In this document: positions 1 through 8,307 of the stretch, piece by piece
How the letters are laid out: each line of letters opens with the position of its first letter
Numbering within the stretch: the first letter of the stretch is position 1
Translations under genes and position numbers: made by a program
From: Polaromonas sp.
Lineage (GTDB): Bacteria; Pseudomonadota; Gammaproteobacteria; Burkholderiales; Burkholderiaceae_C
DNA: 64,000 nucleotides
NCBI RefSeq assembly: GCF_012927485.1
Contig: NZ_JABBPC010000018.1
Coordinates: forward strand, 1-64,000
Direction: 5' to 3'
Notes under the pieces: model-generated
What the model saw: the letters and a program-made list of their open reading frames with translations, nothing else
What the model was told of the DNA's origin: nothing
Databases searched by the model: none

Positions 1-422
1 ATCGTCCCTTTGAACAACCGGGAGTATTTGCGGATCTCTTCAAAATCAACCGGCAACACAATCGCTTGCGGGCACAGCTTGGCGGCCTTCATCATGCCCA
101 TCGCCGAACCCACGCCAAATGTCCGCGCCGCGTAGGTTGCCGTGGTAATCACGCCGCGTCCCACATAGTCTTTGAGCAGCGGAAAATCTTCCACTGAAAT
201 AAACCGAAGCGCTCGCTCGCCCTGGGTTGCCAGCAGGGCCTCATCCACTGTGCGCCGCCCACCGCCAATCACCACCGGCAAGCCCTTCAGTTGCGGATAG
301 CGCAGCAGCTCAACCGACGCAAAAAAAGCGTCCATGTCGAGGTGGGCGATGCGGCGAATTTTGGGCAAGGTGTTGAAGGGCAAGGTCGCGGTAACCGGAT
401 CAATGAAGCAAAAGTAAGCCAA
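1..422 (-). CDS. dinB: DNA polymerase IV, 5' part (cut by window edge)
   Basis: Y-family translesion DNA polymerase; only the N-terminal ~140 residues are inside the window and the gene runs off the left edge. The translation shows the palm motif AHLDMDAFFASVE with the metal-binding aspartates, followed by LRYPQLKGLPVVIGGGRR and YVGRGVITTATYAARTFGVGSAM, all typical of DinB. The frame is open from a TTG at 422, directly after an in-frame TAA at 423-425. The first ATG (335) lies inside the conserved motif, so the true start must be upstream, probably one of the TTG codons between 422 and about 365. No LexA-type CTGT-N8-ACAG box was found upstream. Function confident, start uncertain. Confidence 0.85.
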   Translation of the reverse strand, partial: MAYFCFIDPVTATLPFNTLPKIRRIAHLDMDAFFASVELLRYPQLKGLPVVIGGGRRTVDEALLATQGERALRFISVEDFPLLKDYVGRGVITTATYAARTFGVGSAMGMMKAAKLCPQAIVLPVDFEEIRKYSRLFKGT

Positions 423-659
423 TTAAATTCGACGTCGTGAAAACCGAGCCCTCGATTATTCAATACGCCGCAATAAGGGCGGGAAAATAGTTATCCCGTT
501 CCACGAACCGAGGGTATCGGAGGAAGCTTAAAAAGTAGAAAGATTGAGAGTGGGCGACCATAGGCGGGAACCTACAGTGTCCCTCGCTTTCCACCGACAG
601 GCCAGCGCGGGAAGGTGTCAAAGAATAATGTTTTTTAGTCATTCCAAGGAAAGCCTCTC

Positions 660-1481
660 ATGAATTACATCGCCACTGCCGATAAAACCAAGCTGTACGT
701 TAAAGATTGGGGCAGCGGCCGTCCGGTCATTCTGCTTCATGGCTGGCCGCTGTCCTCCGATAGCTGGGATGATCAGGCCATGGCGATCGCGGATGCTGGT
801 TGCCGCGCCATTGCCTACGACCGGCGCGGTTTCGGCCGTTCTTCGCAGCCCTGGAGCGGCTATGACTACGACACGCTTTCCGATGACCTGGCGGCGGTAA
901 TCGAACAAACTGGCGCGACGGATGCAACCCTGGTGGGGTTTTCCATGGGCGGCGGAGAAGTTGCGCGCTACATGTCCCGCCATGGCGGCAAGTCGGTCAC
1001 GAAAGCCGTTCTAGTCTCTTCGGTTGTCCCTTTCATGCTCAAAACAAACGACAACCCGGAAGGCACGGACCAATCTGTTTTCGACACCATGGCCCAGGCC
1101 ATGAAAGAAGACCGTGCGAAGTTTTTTGGCGGGTTCTTCAAGGATTTCTATGGTTCCAGCATGCTTTCCCATACAGTTAGTGAGGAAGTTCTTCAGTGGT
1201 CGCGCAGCGTTGCGATGCAGGCCGGTTTGAAACCAACCCTGGCATGCGCAAAAGCCTTCGCGTCCACAGATTTCCGCGGTGACCTGGCATCGTTTAAAGT
1301 TCCGACCTTAATTATTCACGGCACGGGGGACAAGACGGTTCCGATCGACGCCGCTGGCCGGGCTGCAGCCAAAGGCATCCCGGGCTCCACACTGATCGAA
1401 TATGGGGGTGCGCCACACGGATTGTTCGCAACTGAAAAAGAGCGGTTTACCAAAGACCTGCTCGATTTCATCCAAAGTTAG
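660..1481 (+). CDS. alpha/beta hydrolase, non-heme chloroperoxidase/arylesterase type
   Basis: 273-residue cytoplasmic alpha/beta-hydrolase of the chloroperoxidase/aryl-esterase group. The oxyanion-hole motif LLHGWP is at residues 25-30, the nucleophile elbow GFSMGG gives Ser95, and Asp224 (HGTGDKTVP) and His253 (APHGLF) complete the triad. These enzymes hydrolyse small esters and can carry out perhydrolysis or cofactor-free halogenation; the substrate cannot be told from sequence. The ATG at 660 has a Shine-Dalgarno AAGGAAAG about 8 bases upstream. The gene stands alone on the plus strand, divergent from dinB and convergent with the lactate dehydrogenase gene. No symbol is given because the family is large and poorly resolved. 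Confidence 0.9.
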   Translation: MNYIATADKTKLYVKDWGSGRPVILLHGWPLSSDSWDDQAMAIADAGCRAIAYDRRGFGRSSQPWSGYDYDTLSDDLAAVIEQTGATDATLVGFSMGGGEVARYMSRHGGKSVTKAVLVSSVVPFMLKTNDNPEGTDQSVFDTMAQAMKEDRAKFFGGFFKDFYGSSMLSHTVSEEVLQWSRSVAMQAGLKPTLACAKAFASTDFRGDLASFKVPTLIIHGTGDKTVPIDAAGRAAAKGIPGSTLIEYGGAPHGLFATEKERFTKDLLDFIQS

Positions 1482-1500
1482 TACGCTACGCTACGCTACG
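1482..1500. repeat. short tandem repeat TACGC, 3.8 copies
   Basis: Directly after the hydrolase stop codon (1479-1481) the pentamer TACGC is repeated three full times plus TACG (1482-1486, 1487-1491, 1492-1496, 1497-1500), degenerating into TTGCG. It lies between two convergent genes and encodes nothing. Slippage could change its copy number. Confidence 0.8.
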
Positions 1501-1561
1501 TTGCGTGCGATGACCACGGCGGGCGGGATGGCTTGATTGTCGAGGTCCCGTCTCTCGTCGG

Positions 1562-2710
1562 TCAAAACGTTCCCGGAAGCAGGATGCTTTGGTCGACCGT
1601 CTCGATGTCGGTCTTTCCGCAAAATGCCATCGTCAGGTCCAGTTCGTTGCGGATGATCTTTAGCGCTTTGGTGACGCCAGCCTCACCCATGGCACCCAAG
1701 CCATAGAGAAAGGCGCGGCCGATATAGGTTCCCTGGGCGCCCAGAGCGCGGGCTTTAAGAACATCCTGACCGGAGCGAATACCGCCGTCCATGTGCACCT
1801 CGATCTGGCTACCCACGGCATCGACGATGGCGGGCAAGGCGTGAATGCTGCTTTGGGCGCCGTCAAGCTGGCGGCCGCCGTGATTGCTGACGATCAGCGC
1901 ATCGGCACCGGAATTGACGGCGAGCCTGGCATCCTCCACATCCTGAATGCCTTTGAGAATGATTTTGCCGCCCCAACGTTTTTTGATCCACTCCACATCG
2001 CCCCAGTTGAGTGCCGGGTCGAACTGCTTGGCGGTCCATTCGGACAGGCTCCCCATGTTTTCCACACCCTTGACGTGACCCACGATATTGCCGAACTGCC
2101 GGTGCTTGGTTCCCAACATGCCCAGTGCCCAGCGGGGCTTGCTGGCGATGTTGATCAGGTTTGCAAGGGTCAGCTTGGGCGGGGCCGACAGGCCGTTCTT
2201 CAAATCCTTGTGGCGCTGCCCAATAATTTGCAGGTCCAGCGTGACCACCAAGGCCGAACAGTTCGCGGCTTTAGCGCGATCAATCAGGCGTTCAATGTAG
2301 TCGCGGTCTTTCATGACGTACAACTGGAACCAGAACGGATGGCCATCCGTGCTTTGAGCGACGTCTTCGATGGAGCAAATGCTCATGGTAGACAGGGTGA
2401 AGGGGATGCCGAACTTTTTGGCCGCCTGCGCCGCCAGGATTTCACCGTCAGCGTGCTGCATGCCCGTCAGGCCCGTGGGCGCAATGGCCACCGGCATGGC
2501 CACCTTCTGGCCGATCATCGTGGACGCAGTGCTTCGGTTTTCCATGTTGACGGCCACGCGTTGTCGTAGCTTGATGGTCTGGAAATCGGCTTCGTTGGCG
2601 CGATAGGTGCTTTCGGTCCACGAGCCCGAATCGGCATAGTCGTAAAACATACGGGGAACGCGTTTTTGCGCCAGCACGCGCAGGTCTTCGATGTTGGTAA
2701 TCACGGTCAT
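1562..2710 (-). CDS. lldD: FMN-dependent alpha-hydroxy-acid dehydrogenase, probably L-lactate dehydrogenase
   Basis: 382 residues, full length for the family. It oxidises L-2-hydroxy acids (probably L-lactate to pyruvate) with FMN, passing electrons to the quinone pool or oxygen. A TIM-barrel FMN_dh domain spans nearly the whole protein. The signature SNHGGRQLDG holds the active-site His277 and Arg280; Lys253 (ILKG) and the phosphate-binding HMDGGIRSG (Asp308, Arg312) are present, as is the N-terminal FYDYADSGSWTE. The start ATG at 2710 has AGGAG about 7 bases upstream. It follows the htrA terminator on the same strand and is probably a separate unit. Related glycolate or mandelate oxidases share the fold, so substrate is inferred. 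Confidence 0.88.
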   Translation of the reverse strand: MTVITNIEDLRVLAQKRVPRMFYDYADSGSWTESTYRANEADFQTIKLRQRVAVNMENRSTASTMIGQKVAMPVAIAPTGLTGMQHADGEILAAQAAKKFGIPFTLSTMSICSIEDVAQSTDGHPFWFQLYVMKDRDYIERLIDRAKAANCSALVVTLDLQIIGQRHKDLKNGLSAPPKLTLANLINIASKPRWALGMLGTKHRQFGNIVGHVKGVENMGSLSEWTAKQFDPALNWGDVEWIKKRWGGKIILKGIQDVEDARLAVNSGADALIVSNHGGRQLDGAQSSIHALPAIVDAVGSQIEVHMDGGIRSGQDVLKARALGAQGTYIGRAFLYGLGAMGEAGVTKALKIIRNELDLTMAFCGKTDIETVDQSILLPGTF

Positions 2711-2884
2711 GTCTGGTCTCCTGAAGCGCCAAATTTCAAAACATTGATGCTACCGGTTTGAGAGCGAGGGCGATTGAATAAATTTTTGACCTGGACAATT
2801 TATTTCAACAAGGCAGGATGACGCACCGCAAAACGCCGTCAAGGCGCCCGCCCGTTGACTGCGTTTATCGCCTGACACGGCAAT

Positions 2885-2913
2885 AAAAAAGGCGGGTTCA
2901 AGCCCGCCTTTTT
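2885..2913 (-). terminator. intrinsic terminator of htrA
   Basis: Perfect hairpin: six A's and GGCGGG (2885-2896), loop TTCAAG, then CCCGCC and TTTTT (2903-2913). On the minus strand it lies about 28 bases past the htrA stop. Its A and T flanks make it potentially bidirectional. Confidence 0.9.
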
Positions 2914-2940
2914 CCCGTTGCCCTTCAGCGGGGCAGCCGC

Positions 2941-4446
2941 TCAGCCGAGATTCACCGGAACAAAAATCTTGCTGTCGCCTCGTTGGATCAGCAGGGCCAC
3001 CGACTTGTCCGATTTGGCGACCGCCGCTCGAACCTGATCGAGGTTTTTCATCGGCACGCCATTGATGGAGATCAGCACGTCGCCAGATTGCACGCCCGCC
3101 AGCGCCGCTGGCCCTGTGGCCTGCTGAACCAGTAAACCGCTGTCGATACCCGCCTCCTGTTTCTCATCGGGTTGCAATGGACGCAGTGCCAGGCCTAGCT
3201 TGCCTTGGTTGGGCGCGTCTTTTTTGCTGGCCACCTGGACTGATTTATCGTCGGCATTGGCAAGGCGTGCAGTGAGTTCTTTCGATGAGCCCTGGCGCCA
3301 GATGTCCAGCTTGACGGTGTCGCCAGGGGTCGCCAAACCTATCAGCGCTGGCAGGTCGCCTGAAGACACGATAGGCTGCCCATTGACCTTTCGGATCACG
3401 TCGCCCGACTGCAAGCCGGCCTTTTCGGCGGGGCTGCCTTTTTCCACTGTCGACACCAGGGCGCCTTCCGGCTTGTCCAGCTTGAAGGAGTCTGCAAAGG
3501 CCTGGTTAACTTCCTGCACCGCCACCCCCAGGCGCGCATGCTCGACTTTTCCGGTGGCCACAATCTGGTTCTTGATCTTTGCGGCGACGTCAATCGGAAT
3601 GGCAAACGACAGGCCTTGGTAACCACCGCTCCGGCTGTAGATTTGCGAGTTGATGCCCACCACCTCACCGCGCGTATTGAACAGCGGTCCACCGGAGTTG
3701 CCGGGATTGATGGGCACATCGGTCTGAATAAACGGAACGGCGCTGTCGTCGGGCAACGACCGACCTTTGGCGCTGACGACGCCGGCAGTGACGGTGTTTT
3801 CAAAACCGAAGGGAGAGCCTATCGCGAGCACCCACTCGCCAACCTTGAGATCACTGGTTTTCCCCAGAGCGACCACCGGTAGATTTTTGGCGTCAATTCT
3901 CAGCACGGCGATGTCGGTTTTGGGGTCGGCACCGAGTACCTTGGCGCGGAACTCACGCCGATCTGTCAATTTGACCGTGACTTCCTTGGCATCGCGGACC
4001 ACGTGGGCATTGGTCAGGATAATGCCGTCGCTACTGACGATAAAGCCGGAACCCTGGACGTGGGTCGGTGTTGACTCCTGCCCGCCTTGTTCGCCGGGTC
4101 CTCCGCCCGGATGCTGGTGCTGCTGAAAGCGCCGGAAAAATTCGAAAAATGGGTCGTTGGGCATCCCCTCTCCATCACCCCGCGCTACCGGCGAGTCATC
4201 CGCCACCTTGGTGGTGCCGGTCACGCTGATGTTGACGACTGCCGGGCCGTAGCGTTCAGTGATCTGGGAAAAATCCGGAAGTGCCATAGGGGTGGCAGGG
4301 ATGCCACTGGCGACCATGGCGGCGGGTGGGGCTGCCGTGGCGGTTGAATTTATTGCGTTGAAGGCGCCAACCCCTGCGCCCCCAATGGCGCCAGCAGTCA
4401 GCAGCGCGACGACCAGCCGGGTATTTCTCAATGCAGCGGATTTCAT
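2941..4446 (-). CDS. htrA: periplasmic Do-family serine protease (DegP/HtrA type)
   Basis: 501-residue periplasmic protease/chaperone. An N-terminal signal segment (about residues 10-35, LVVALLTAGAIGGAG) is followed by a trypsin-like domain with the triad His148 (TNAHVV), Asp178 (KTDIAVL) and Ser251 (NPGNSGGPL). Two PDZ domains lie at about 295-385 and 415-495. A glycine/histidine-rich loop at 108-122 corresponds to the LA loop of DegP. The start ATG at 4446 is preceded by AAGGA. It lies directly downstream of the qseBC-like pair on the same strand but has its own promoter, with a direct-repeat operator (4510-4526) shared with that regulator. A second Do protease is encoded at 48154-49620. 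Confidence 0.93.
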   Translation of the reverse strand: MKSAALRNTRLVVALLTAGAIGGAGVGAFNAINSTATAAPPAAMVASGIPATPMALPDFSQITERYGPAVVNISVTGTTKVADDSPVARGDGEGMPNDPFFEFFRRFQQHQHPGGGPGEQGGQESTPTHVQGSGFIVSSDGIILTNAHVVRDAKEVTVKLTDRREFRAKVLGADPKTDIAVLRIDAKNLPVVALGKTSDLKVGEWVLAIGSPFGFENTVTAGVVSAKGRSLPDDSAVPFIQTDVPINPGNSGGPLFNTRGEVVGINSQIYSRSGGYQGLSFAIPIDVAAKIKNQIVATGKVEHARLGVAVQEVNQAFADSFKLDKPEGALVSTVEKGSPAEKAGLQSGDVIRKVNGQPIVSSGDLPALIGLATPGDTVKLDIWRQGSSKELTARLANADDKSVQVASKKDAPNQGKLGLALRPLQPDEKQEAGIDSGLLVQQATGPAALAGVQSGDVLISINGVPMKNLDQVRAAVAKSDKSVALLIQRGDSKIFVPVNLG

Positions 4447-4493
4447 GAATAAATTCCTTGAGTTAAAGGCACGCAGCGGGTGCTGATGTCCAA

Positions 4494-4526
4494 AGTATGA
4501 GGAGGCTGCCTTAGCCGAAACTTAAA
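4494..4526 (-). promoter_or_regulatory. PmrA/QseB-type operator and -10 of htrA
   Basis: Plus-strand positions 4510-4526 read CTTAGCCGAAACTTAAA; on the gene strand this is TTTAAG-N5-GCTAAG, a direct repeat with 11-bp period like the PmrA box (YTTAAG-N5-YTTAAG). Ten bases downstream on the gene strand is CATACT (4499-4494), a plausible -10, so the box covers the -35 position as in activator-dependent class II promoters. The same layout occurs at 6628-6660 before the regulator gene. Confidence 0.65.
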
Positions 4527-4566
4527 CTTGGCGTGCGTGAAGAGCCGAATGCGCAGCGGCTGAAGT

Positions 4567-5949
4567 TCACGCGTCAACGCGGCTAGGTATTGGCGTCGTA
4601 GTGGCTGGAATAGCCGGAAAACGCAGCTCGACTTTCAATCCGCCCAGCCGGGTTGAGCGGTCCAACGCGATTGTTGCGCCATGCCGCTGGGCGATGACTT
4701 TGACAATCGCCAGCCCCAGGCCACTGCCGGTTTCGGCGGGTACATCACTGGCGCGAAAGAAGCGGTCGAAGACGCGTGGGAGGTCTTCCGGCTGGATGCC
4801 GGGTCCGCTGTCTTCGATGTTCAGTACCGCTTGTGCCTCCTGGACCTGAAGGGAGACATCCACTTGGCCGGATGTGGGCGTGTATTTGATCGCGTTATCG
4901 AGCAAATTACGCAGCAAAATGCGCAAGGCCTCGCGTTGACCTTTTATCTCGATAGCGGTCTGCCCCCTCTGGTTGTCTGTCAAACCCAAGTCAATATGTT
5001 TGTTCCCGGCCTGCGGCAGAACGTCCGCCACCGCCAGTTTCACCACTTCTTGCAGGTCAACCGGCTCACCACCGGCTTGCCCCGTACCAGCCTCTTCCCG
5101 GGCCAGTAAAAGAAGCTGTTCCACGAGCCGGATGGCGCGGTCTATGCCACCGTTCAAACGGGCGATGCCGGCTTCACGGCTGGCGGGATCTTCCTCAGTG
5201 CGACGCAGGGCTTGGGCCTGAAGCTTTAATGCCGTCAGTGGCGAGCGCAACTCATGCGCTGCATCGGCCACGAAGCTGGTCTGTGCATCGAAGGCGCTGC
5301 GCACTCGTCCGAACAGCAAGTTGAGCTCGTCCACCAGGGGGCGCACTTCATCTGGAAGCCCCTCGTCGGACAGGGGTGAAAAATCGTCGGCGGCGCGGCT
5401 GGCGACCTCACGGCGTGCGCGTTCTATCGGGGCCAAGGACCGGGTGATCACCCACCAAACGGCCAGCATCAGCAAGGGCGTCAGAAAAGCGAAGGGCAGA
5501 ACAGCCTTGAGGGCTAGCGATCGGGCCCGCGCCGTGCGCGCGCCCAGGTCCTGCGCGATCTGAACGGTTTGCGCGGCGGTTTGCAGCGAATAGACGCGGT
5601 AATGGTTGCCATCGGCCTCGACATCGGAAAATCCCAAGACCGCGCGGGGAGGCAGTACGGAATGGGTGGAACGGAATAGCTGGGTGCCGTCCGGTCCCCA
5701 TATCTGGACGTAAAGATCAAAATTATCGTTAACGCCGCTTTCTGCCAAAGGAAATCCCGGCGGCACACCACCCTGCAACGAGCGGGCCATTTGCTGCAGA
5801 TGGTCGTCGAATAAAGCGTCGGCCTGTTGCAGCGCACCCCGGTAGGCGGTGATGGCCTGCAATACGGCGGCTAGCAAAATTGCCACCAGCACAAACCAAA
5901 GCAGCCGCCCTCTGAGCGAGTGCGATGTTTTCGATGTCATTCGGTTCAT
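4567..5949 (-). CDS. qseC: sensor histidine kinase, QseC/PmrB type
   Basis: 460-residue inner-membrane kinase. TM1 is at about residues 15-35, a periplasmic sensor region at about 36-145, TM2 at about 148-168, then HAMP, HisKA with the phospho-acceptor His232 (FVADAAHELRSPLTALK), and a HATPase_c domain with the N box (RNLLDNAIKYTP), G1 (DSGPGI) and G2 (GSGLGLAIV). The start ATG overlaps the stop of the response regulator by 4 bases (ATGA, 5946-5949), so the two are translationally coupled. The assignment to the QseBC/PmrAB group rests on architecture and on the PmrA-like box upstream; the signal sensed is unknown. Confidence 0.88.
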   Translation of the reverse strand: MNRMTSKTSHSLRGRLLWFVLVAILLAAVLQAITAYRGALQQADALFDDHLQQMARSLQGGVPPGFPLAESGVNDNFDLYVQIWGPDGTQLFRSTHSVLPPRAVLGFSDVEADGNHYRVYSLQTAAQTVQIAQDLGARTARARSLALKAVLPFAFLTPLLMLAVWWVITRSLAPIERARREVASRAADDFSPLSDEGLPDEVRPLVDELNLLFGRVRSAFDAQTSFVADAAHELRSPLTALKLQAQALRRTEEDPASREAGIARLNGGIDRAIRLVEQLLLLAREEAGTGQAGGEPVDLQEVVKLAVADVLPQAGNKHIDLGLTDNQRGQTAIEIKGQREALRILLRNLLDNAIKYTPTSGQVDVSLQVQEAQAVLNIEDSGPGIQPEDLPRVFDRFFRASDVPAETGSGLGLAIVKVIAQRHGATIALDRSTRLGGLKVELRFPAIPATTTPIPSRVDA

Positions 5950-6605
5950 TGCTTGGGCACCAGATAGCCCAGGCCCCGCACGGTCTGTATGACCTCATTG
6001 CCAAGTTTTTTACGCACGCCGTGAATGTAGACTTCGACCGCGTTGCTGCTGATCTCGTCCTTCCAGCTGAAAAGCTTTTCTTCAAGCTGTGCGCGCGACA
6101 GCACCACGCCGGGCCGGGCCAATAGCGGTTCCAGCACCGCCCATTCCCGCGCAGACAGGGACACCGGTTGGCCCTGCACGGTCGCTTCGCGGGTCGCGGG
6201 GTTCAGGCTGACACCCTTGTGTTCAAACACCGGTTCGCCCCGACCGGCACTGCGGCGTATCAACGCCCGTATACGAGCCAGCAGTTCGTCGGTGTCGTAA
6301 GGTTTAACCACATAATCGTCGGCCCCGGCATCAAGGCCGGCAATTCGGTCACCTACGGCGTCTCGCGCCGTGGCGACCAGCACTGGAACGGTGCTGCGCC
6401 TGGCGCGAAGTGCCCGCAGAACGTCCAGGCCGTCGCGCCGCGGCAGACCGAGGTCCAATAAGACCAGGTCGTACTGCGCGCTCCGCAGGGCCTCGTCCGC
6501 CATGTTGCCGTCCTTGACCCAATCCACGGCATAGTGTTCTGCGCGCAGCACGTGCAGTACCGTCTCTCCAATCATGGTGTCGTCTTCAACCAGAAGTAAA
6601 CGCAT
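5946..6605 (-). CDS. qseB: OmpR-family response regulator, QseB/PmrA type
   Basis: 219-residue DNA-binding regulator. The receiver domain has the acidic pair (VEDD), phospho-acceptor Asp51 (LLDLGLP) and Lys101 (VVKPY). The winged-helix Trans_reg_C domain occupies about 125-217 (SAREWAVLEPLL, NAVEVYIHGVRKKL, IQTVRGLGYLV). It is the first gene of a two-gene operon with the kinase. Its promoter contains a PmrA-type box (6644-6660), which predicts autoregulation, and the same box precedes htrA. Start ATG at 6605 with AAGGA about 9 bases upstream. Confidence 0.9.
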   Translation of the reverse strand: MRLLLVEDDTMIGETVLHVLRAEHYAVDWVKDGNMADEALRSAQYDLVLLDLGLPRRDGLDVLRALRARRSTVPVLVATARDAVGDRIAGLDAGADDYVVKPYDTDELLARIRALIRRSAGRGEPVFEHKGVSLNPATREATVQGQPVSLSAREWAVLEPLLARPGVVLSRAQLEEKLFSWKDEISSNAVEVYIHGVRKKLGNEVIQTVRGLGYLVPKQ

Positions 6606-6627
6606 TGTGGATTCCTTGCAGCCGCCC

Positions 6628-6660
6628 AGTGTGCAGTCTGGTGCTTAGACGAATCTTAAA
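6628..6660 (-). promoter_or_regulatory. PmrA/QseB-type operator and -10 of qseBC
   Basis: Plus-strand 6644-6660 reads CTTAGACGAATCTTAAA; gene strand TTTAAG-N5-TCTAAG. Exactly ten bases downstream on the gene strand is CACACT (6633-6628) as the -10. Box, spacing and -10 position are identical to those upstream of htrA, with only two base differences across the 17-bp box. Confidence 0.65.
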
Positions 6661-6691
6661 GGGCAGCGCCGGAATGTCGCTCTCCGCGGAG

Positions 6692-8131
6692 TCAGCTTTG
6701 CGCCAGTCGCACCTGATGTCGTGCGATCTGCGCCTGCACCTGCAGCGGGGCGGTACCGCCCAAAATATTGCGGGCATTGAGCGAGCCGCGCAGACTGAGC
6801 ACCCCGTAAACGTCTTTCTCAATTTTCGGGTTGAACTGCTGCAGCACTTCGAGGGGTAGTTCAGACAGGTCCACGCTGTGTGAAATCGCGGCCTTCACGG
6901 CATGCGCCACGGTTTCATGGGCGTCGCGAAAAGGCAGGCCCTTTTTCACCAAGTAGTCGGCCAGGTCGGTGGCGGTGGCATACCCTTTCAGGGCGGCGCG
7001 TTCCATCGCCTCGGGCTTGACGGTGATGCCGCCCACCATTTCAGCGAAGATGCGCAAGGTGTCCTTCAGCGTGTCCACGGTGTCGAACAGAGGCTCCTTG
7101 TCTTCCTGGTTGTCCTTGTTGTAGGCCAGCGGCTGGCCCTTCATCAGGGTGATCAGCGCCATCAAATGACCGACGACGCGGCCGGTCTTTCCGCGCGCGA
7201 GTTCGGGCACGTCGGGGTTCTTTTTCTGCGGCATGATGGACGAGCCGGTGCAGAATCGGTCGGCAATGTCGATGAAACCAAAGCTCTGGCTCATCCACAG
7301 CACCAGCTCTTCGCTCAGGCGGCTGATGTGCACCATGGCCAAGGAAGCGGCGGCGGTGAATTCAATCGCAAAGTCGCGGTCACTGACGGCGTCCAGGCTG
7401 TTTTGGCAAACTTGAGCCTGGCCTTGGTCATCGACCATGCCCAGCGTGCGGGCGACGCGCTCGCGGTCCAGCGGGTAGCTGGTTCCGGCTAATGCCGCCG
7501 CGCCCAAGGGGAGACGATTAACCCGTTTGCGCACCTCCAGCATGCGCTCAGCGTCGCGGCTGAACATTTCCACGTAGGCGAGCAGGTGATGGCCAAAGCT
7601 GACCGGTTGCGCCACCTGCAAATGGGTGAAGCCGGGCAGGATGACCGCTACATTTTTTTCGGCCATATCGACCAACGCCTTTTGAAAATCAGTCAGCAAG
7701 CCACTGATCAGGTCAATCTCGCCGCGCAGCCAAAGGCGCACATCGGTGGCGACCTGGTCGTTGCGGCTGCGACCGGTGTGCAGGCGTTTGCCCGCGTCAC
7801 CGACGATTTGCGTCAGACGGGCTTCGATGTTGAGGTGCACGTCTTCAAGATCCAGCTTCCATTCAAAAGCGCCTGACGCGATCTCAGTGGTGATCTGCGC
7901 CAGGCCTTTCTGGATTGATGCGTGGTCGGCTGGCGCGATGATTTTTTGCGCCGCGAGCATGTCGGCGTGAGCCAGCGAGCCAGCGATGTCGGCTTGCCAA
8001 AGACGCTTGTCAAAAAACACGCTCGCCGTGTAGCGCTTCACCAGGTCGCTCATGGGCTCGGAAAAGAGGGCGGACCAGGCTTGGGATTTTTTGTCGAATT
8101 GATTCACGTCGGGCTTTCTTTGGGCGGTCAC
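6692..8131 (-). CDS. argH: argininosuccinate lyase
   Basis: 479 residues. It cleaves argininosuccinate to arginine and fumarate, the last step of arginine synthesis, as a cytoplasmic homotetramer. The fumarase/ASL signature [12 protein letters not shown] (residues 297-308) carries the catalytic Ser298; HTGRSRND (118-125) and Thr169-His170 (GFTHLQ) are also present. The GTG at 8131 has no clear ribosome site; a second in-frame GTG at 8107, giving [11 protein letters not shown], has AAGAAAG upstream and may be the real start. It is divergent from the kinase gene at 8308. The argH / AlgZ-AlgR / hem order recalls the Pseudomonas arrangement. Confidence 0.96.
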   Translation of the reverse strand: MTAQRKPDVNQFDKKSQAWSALFSEPMSDLVKRYTASVFFDKRLWQADIAGSLAHADMLAAQKIIAPADHASIQKGLAQITTEIASGAFEWKLDLEDVHLNIEARLTQIVGDAGKRLHTGRSRNDQVATDVRLWLRGEIDLISGLLTDFQKALVDMAEKNVAVILPGFTHLQVAQPVSFGHHLLAYVEMFSRDAERMLEVRKRVNRLPLGAAALAGTSYPLDRERVARTLGMVDDQGQAQVCQNSLDAVSDRDFAIEFTAAASLAMVHISRLSEELVLWMSQSFGFIDIADRFCTGSSIMPQKKNPDVPELARGKTGRVVGHLMALITLMKGQPLAYNKDNQEDKEPLFDTVDTLKDTLRIFAEMVGGITVKPEAMERAALKGYATATDLADYLVKKGLPFRDAHETVAHAVKAAISHSVDLSELPLEVLQQFNPKIEKDVYGVLSLRGSLNARNILGGTAPLQVQAQIARHQVRLAQS

Positions 8132-8307
8132 GGGTCGGGCGGTGCGGGCTGCAGACTAAGCGTCCAGCTGCGCTATTCTGGGTTCGGTTTAAATAGTGGT
8201 TCAACCTGTGGCGGGAAGACCATGGCCGGTGCAATACTCATGCCTGAGATTTTATCTGTGCCGAAAACTTCCTTGGAAAACCCGGTCGGTTTGGCCGAGA
8301 GGCTTCA

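Noticed and set aside
460-642. 60-codon minus-strand frame between dinB and the hydrolase gene
   Set aside because: No ribosome site and no resemblance to any protein.
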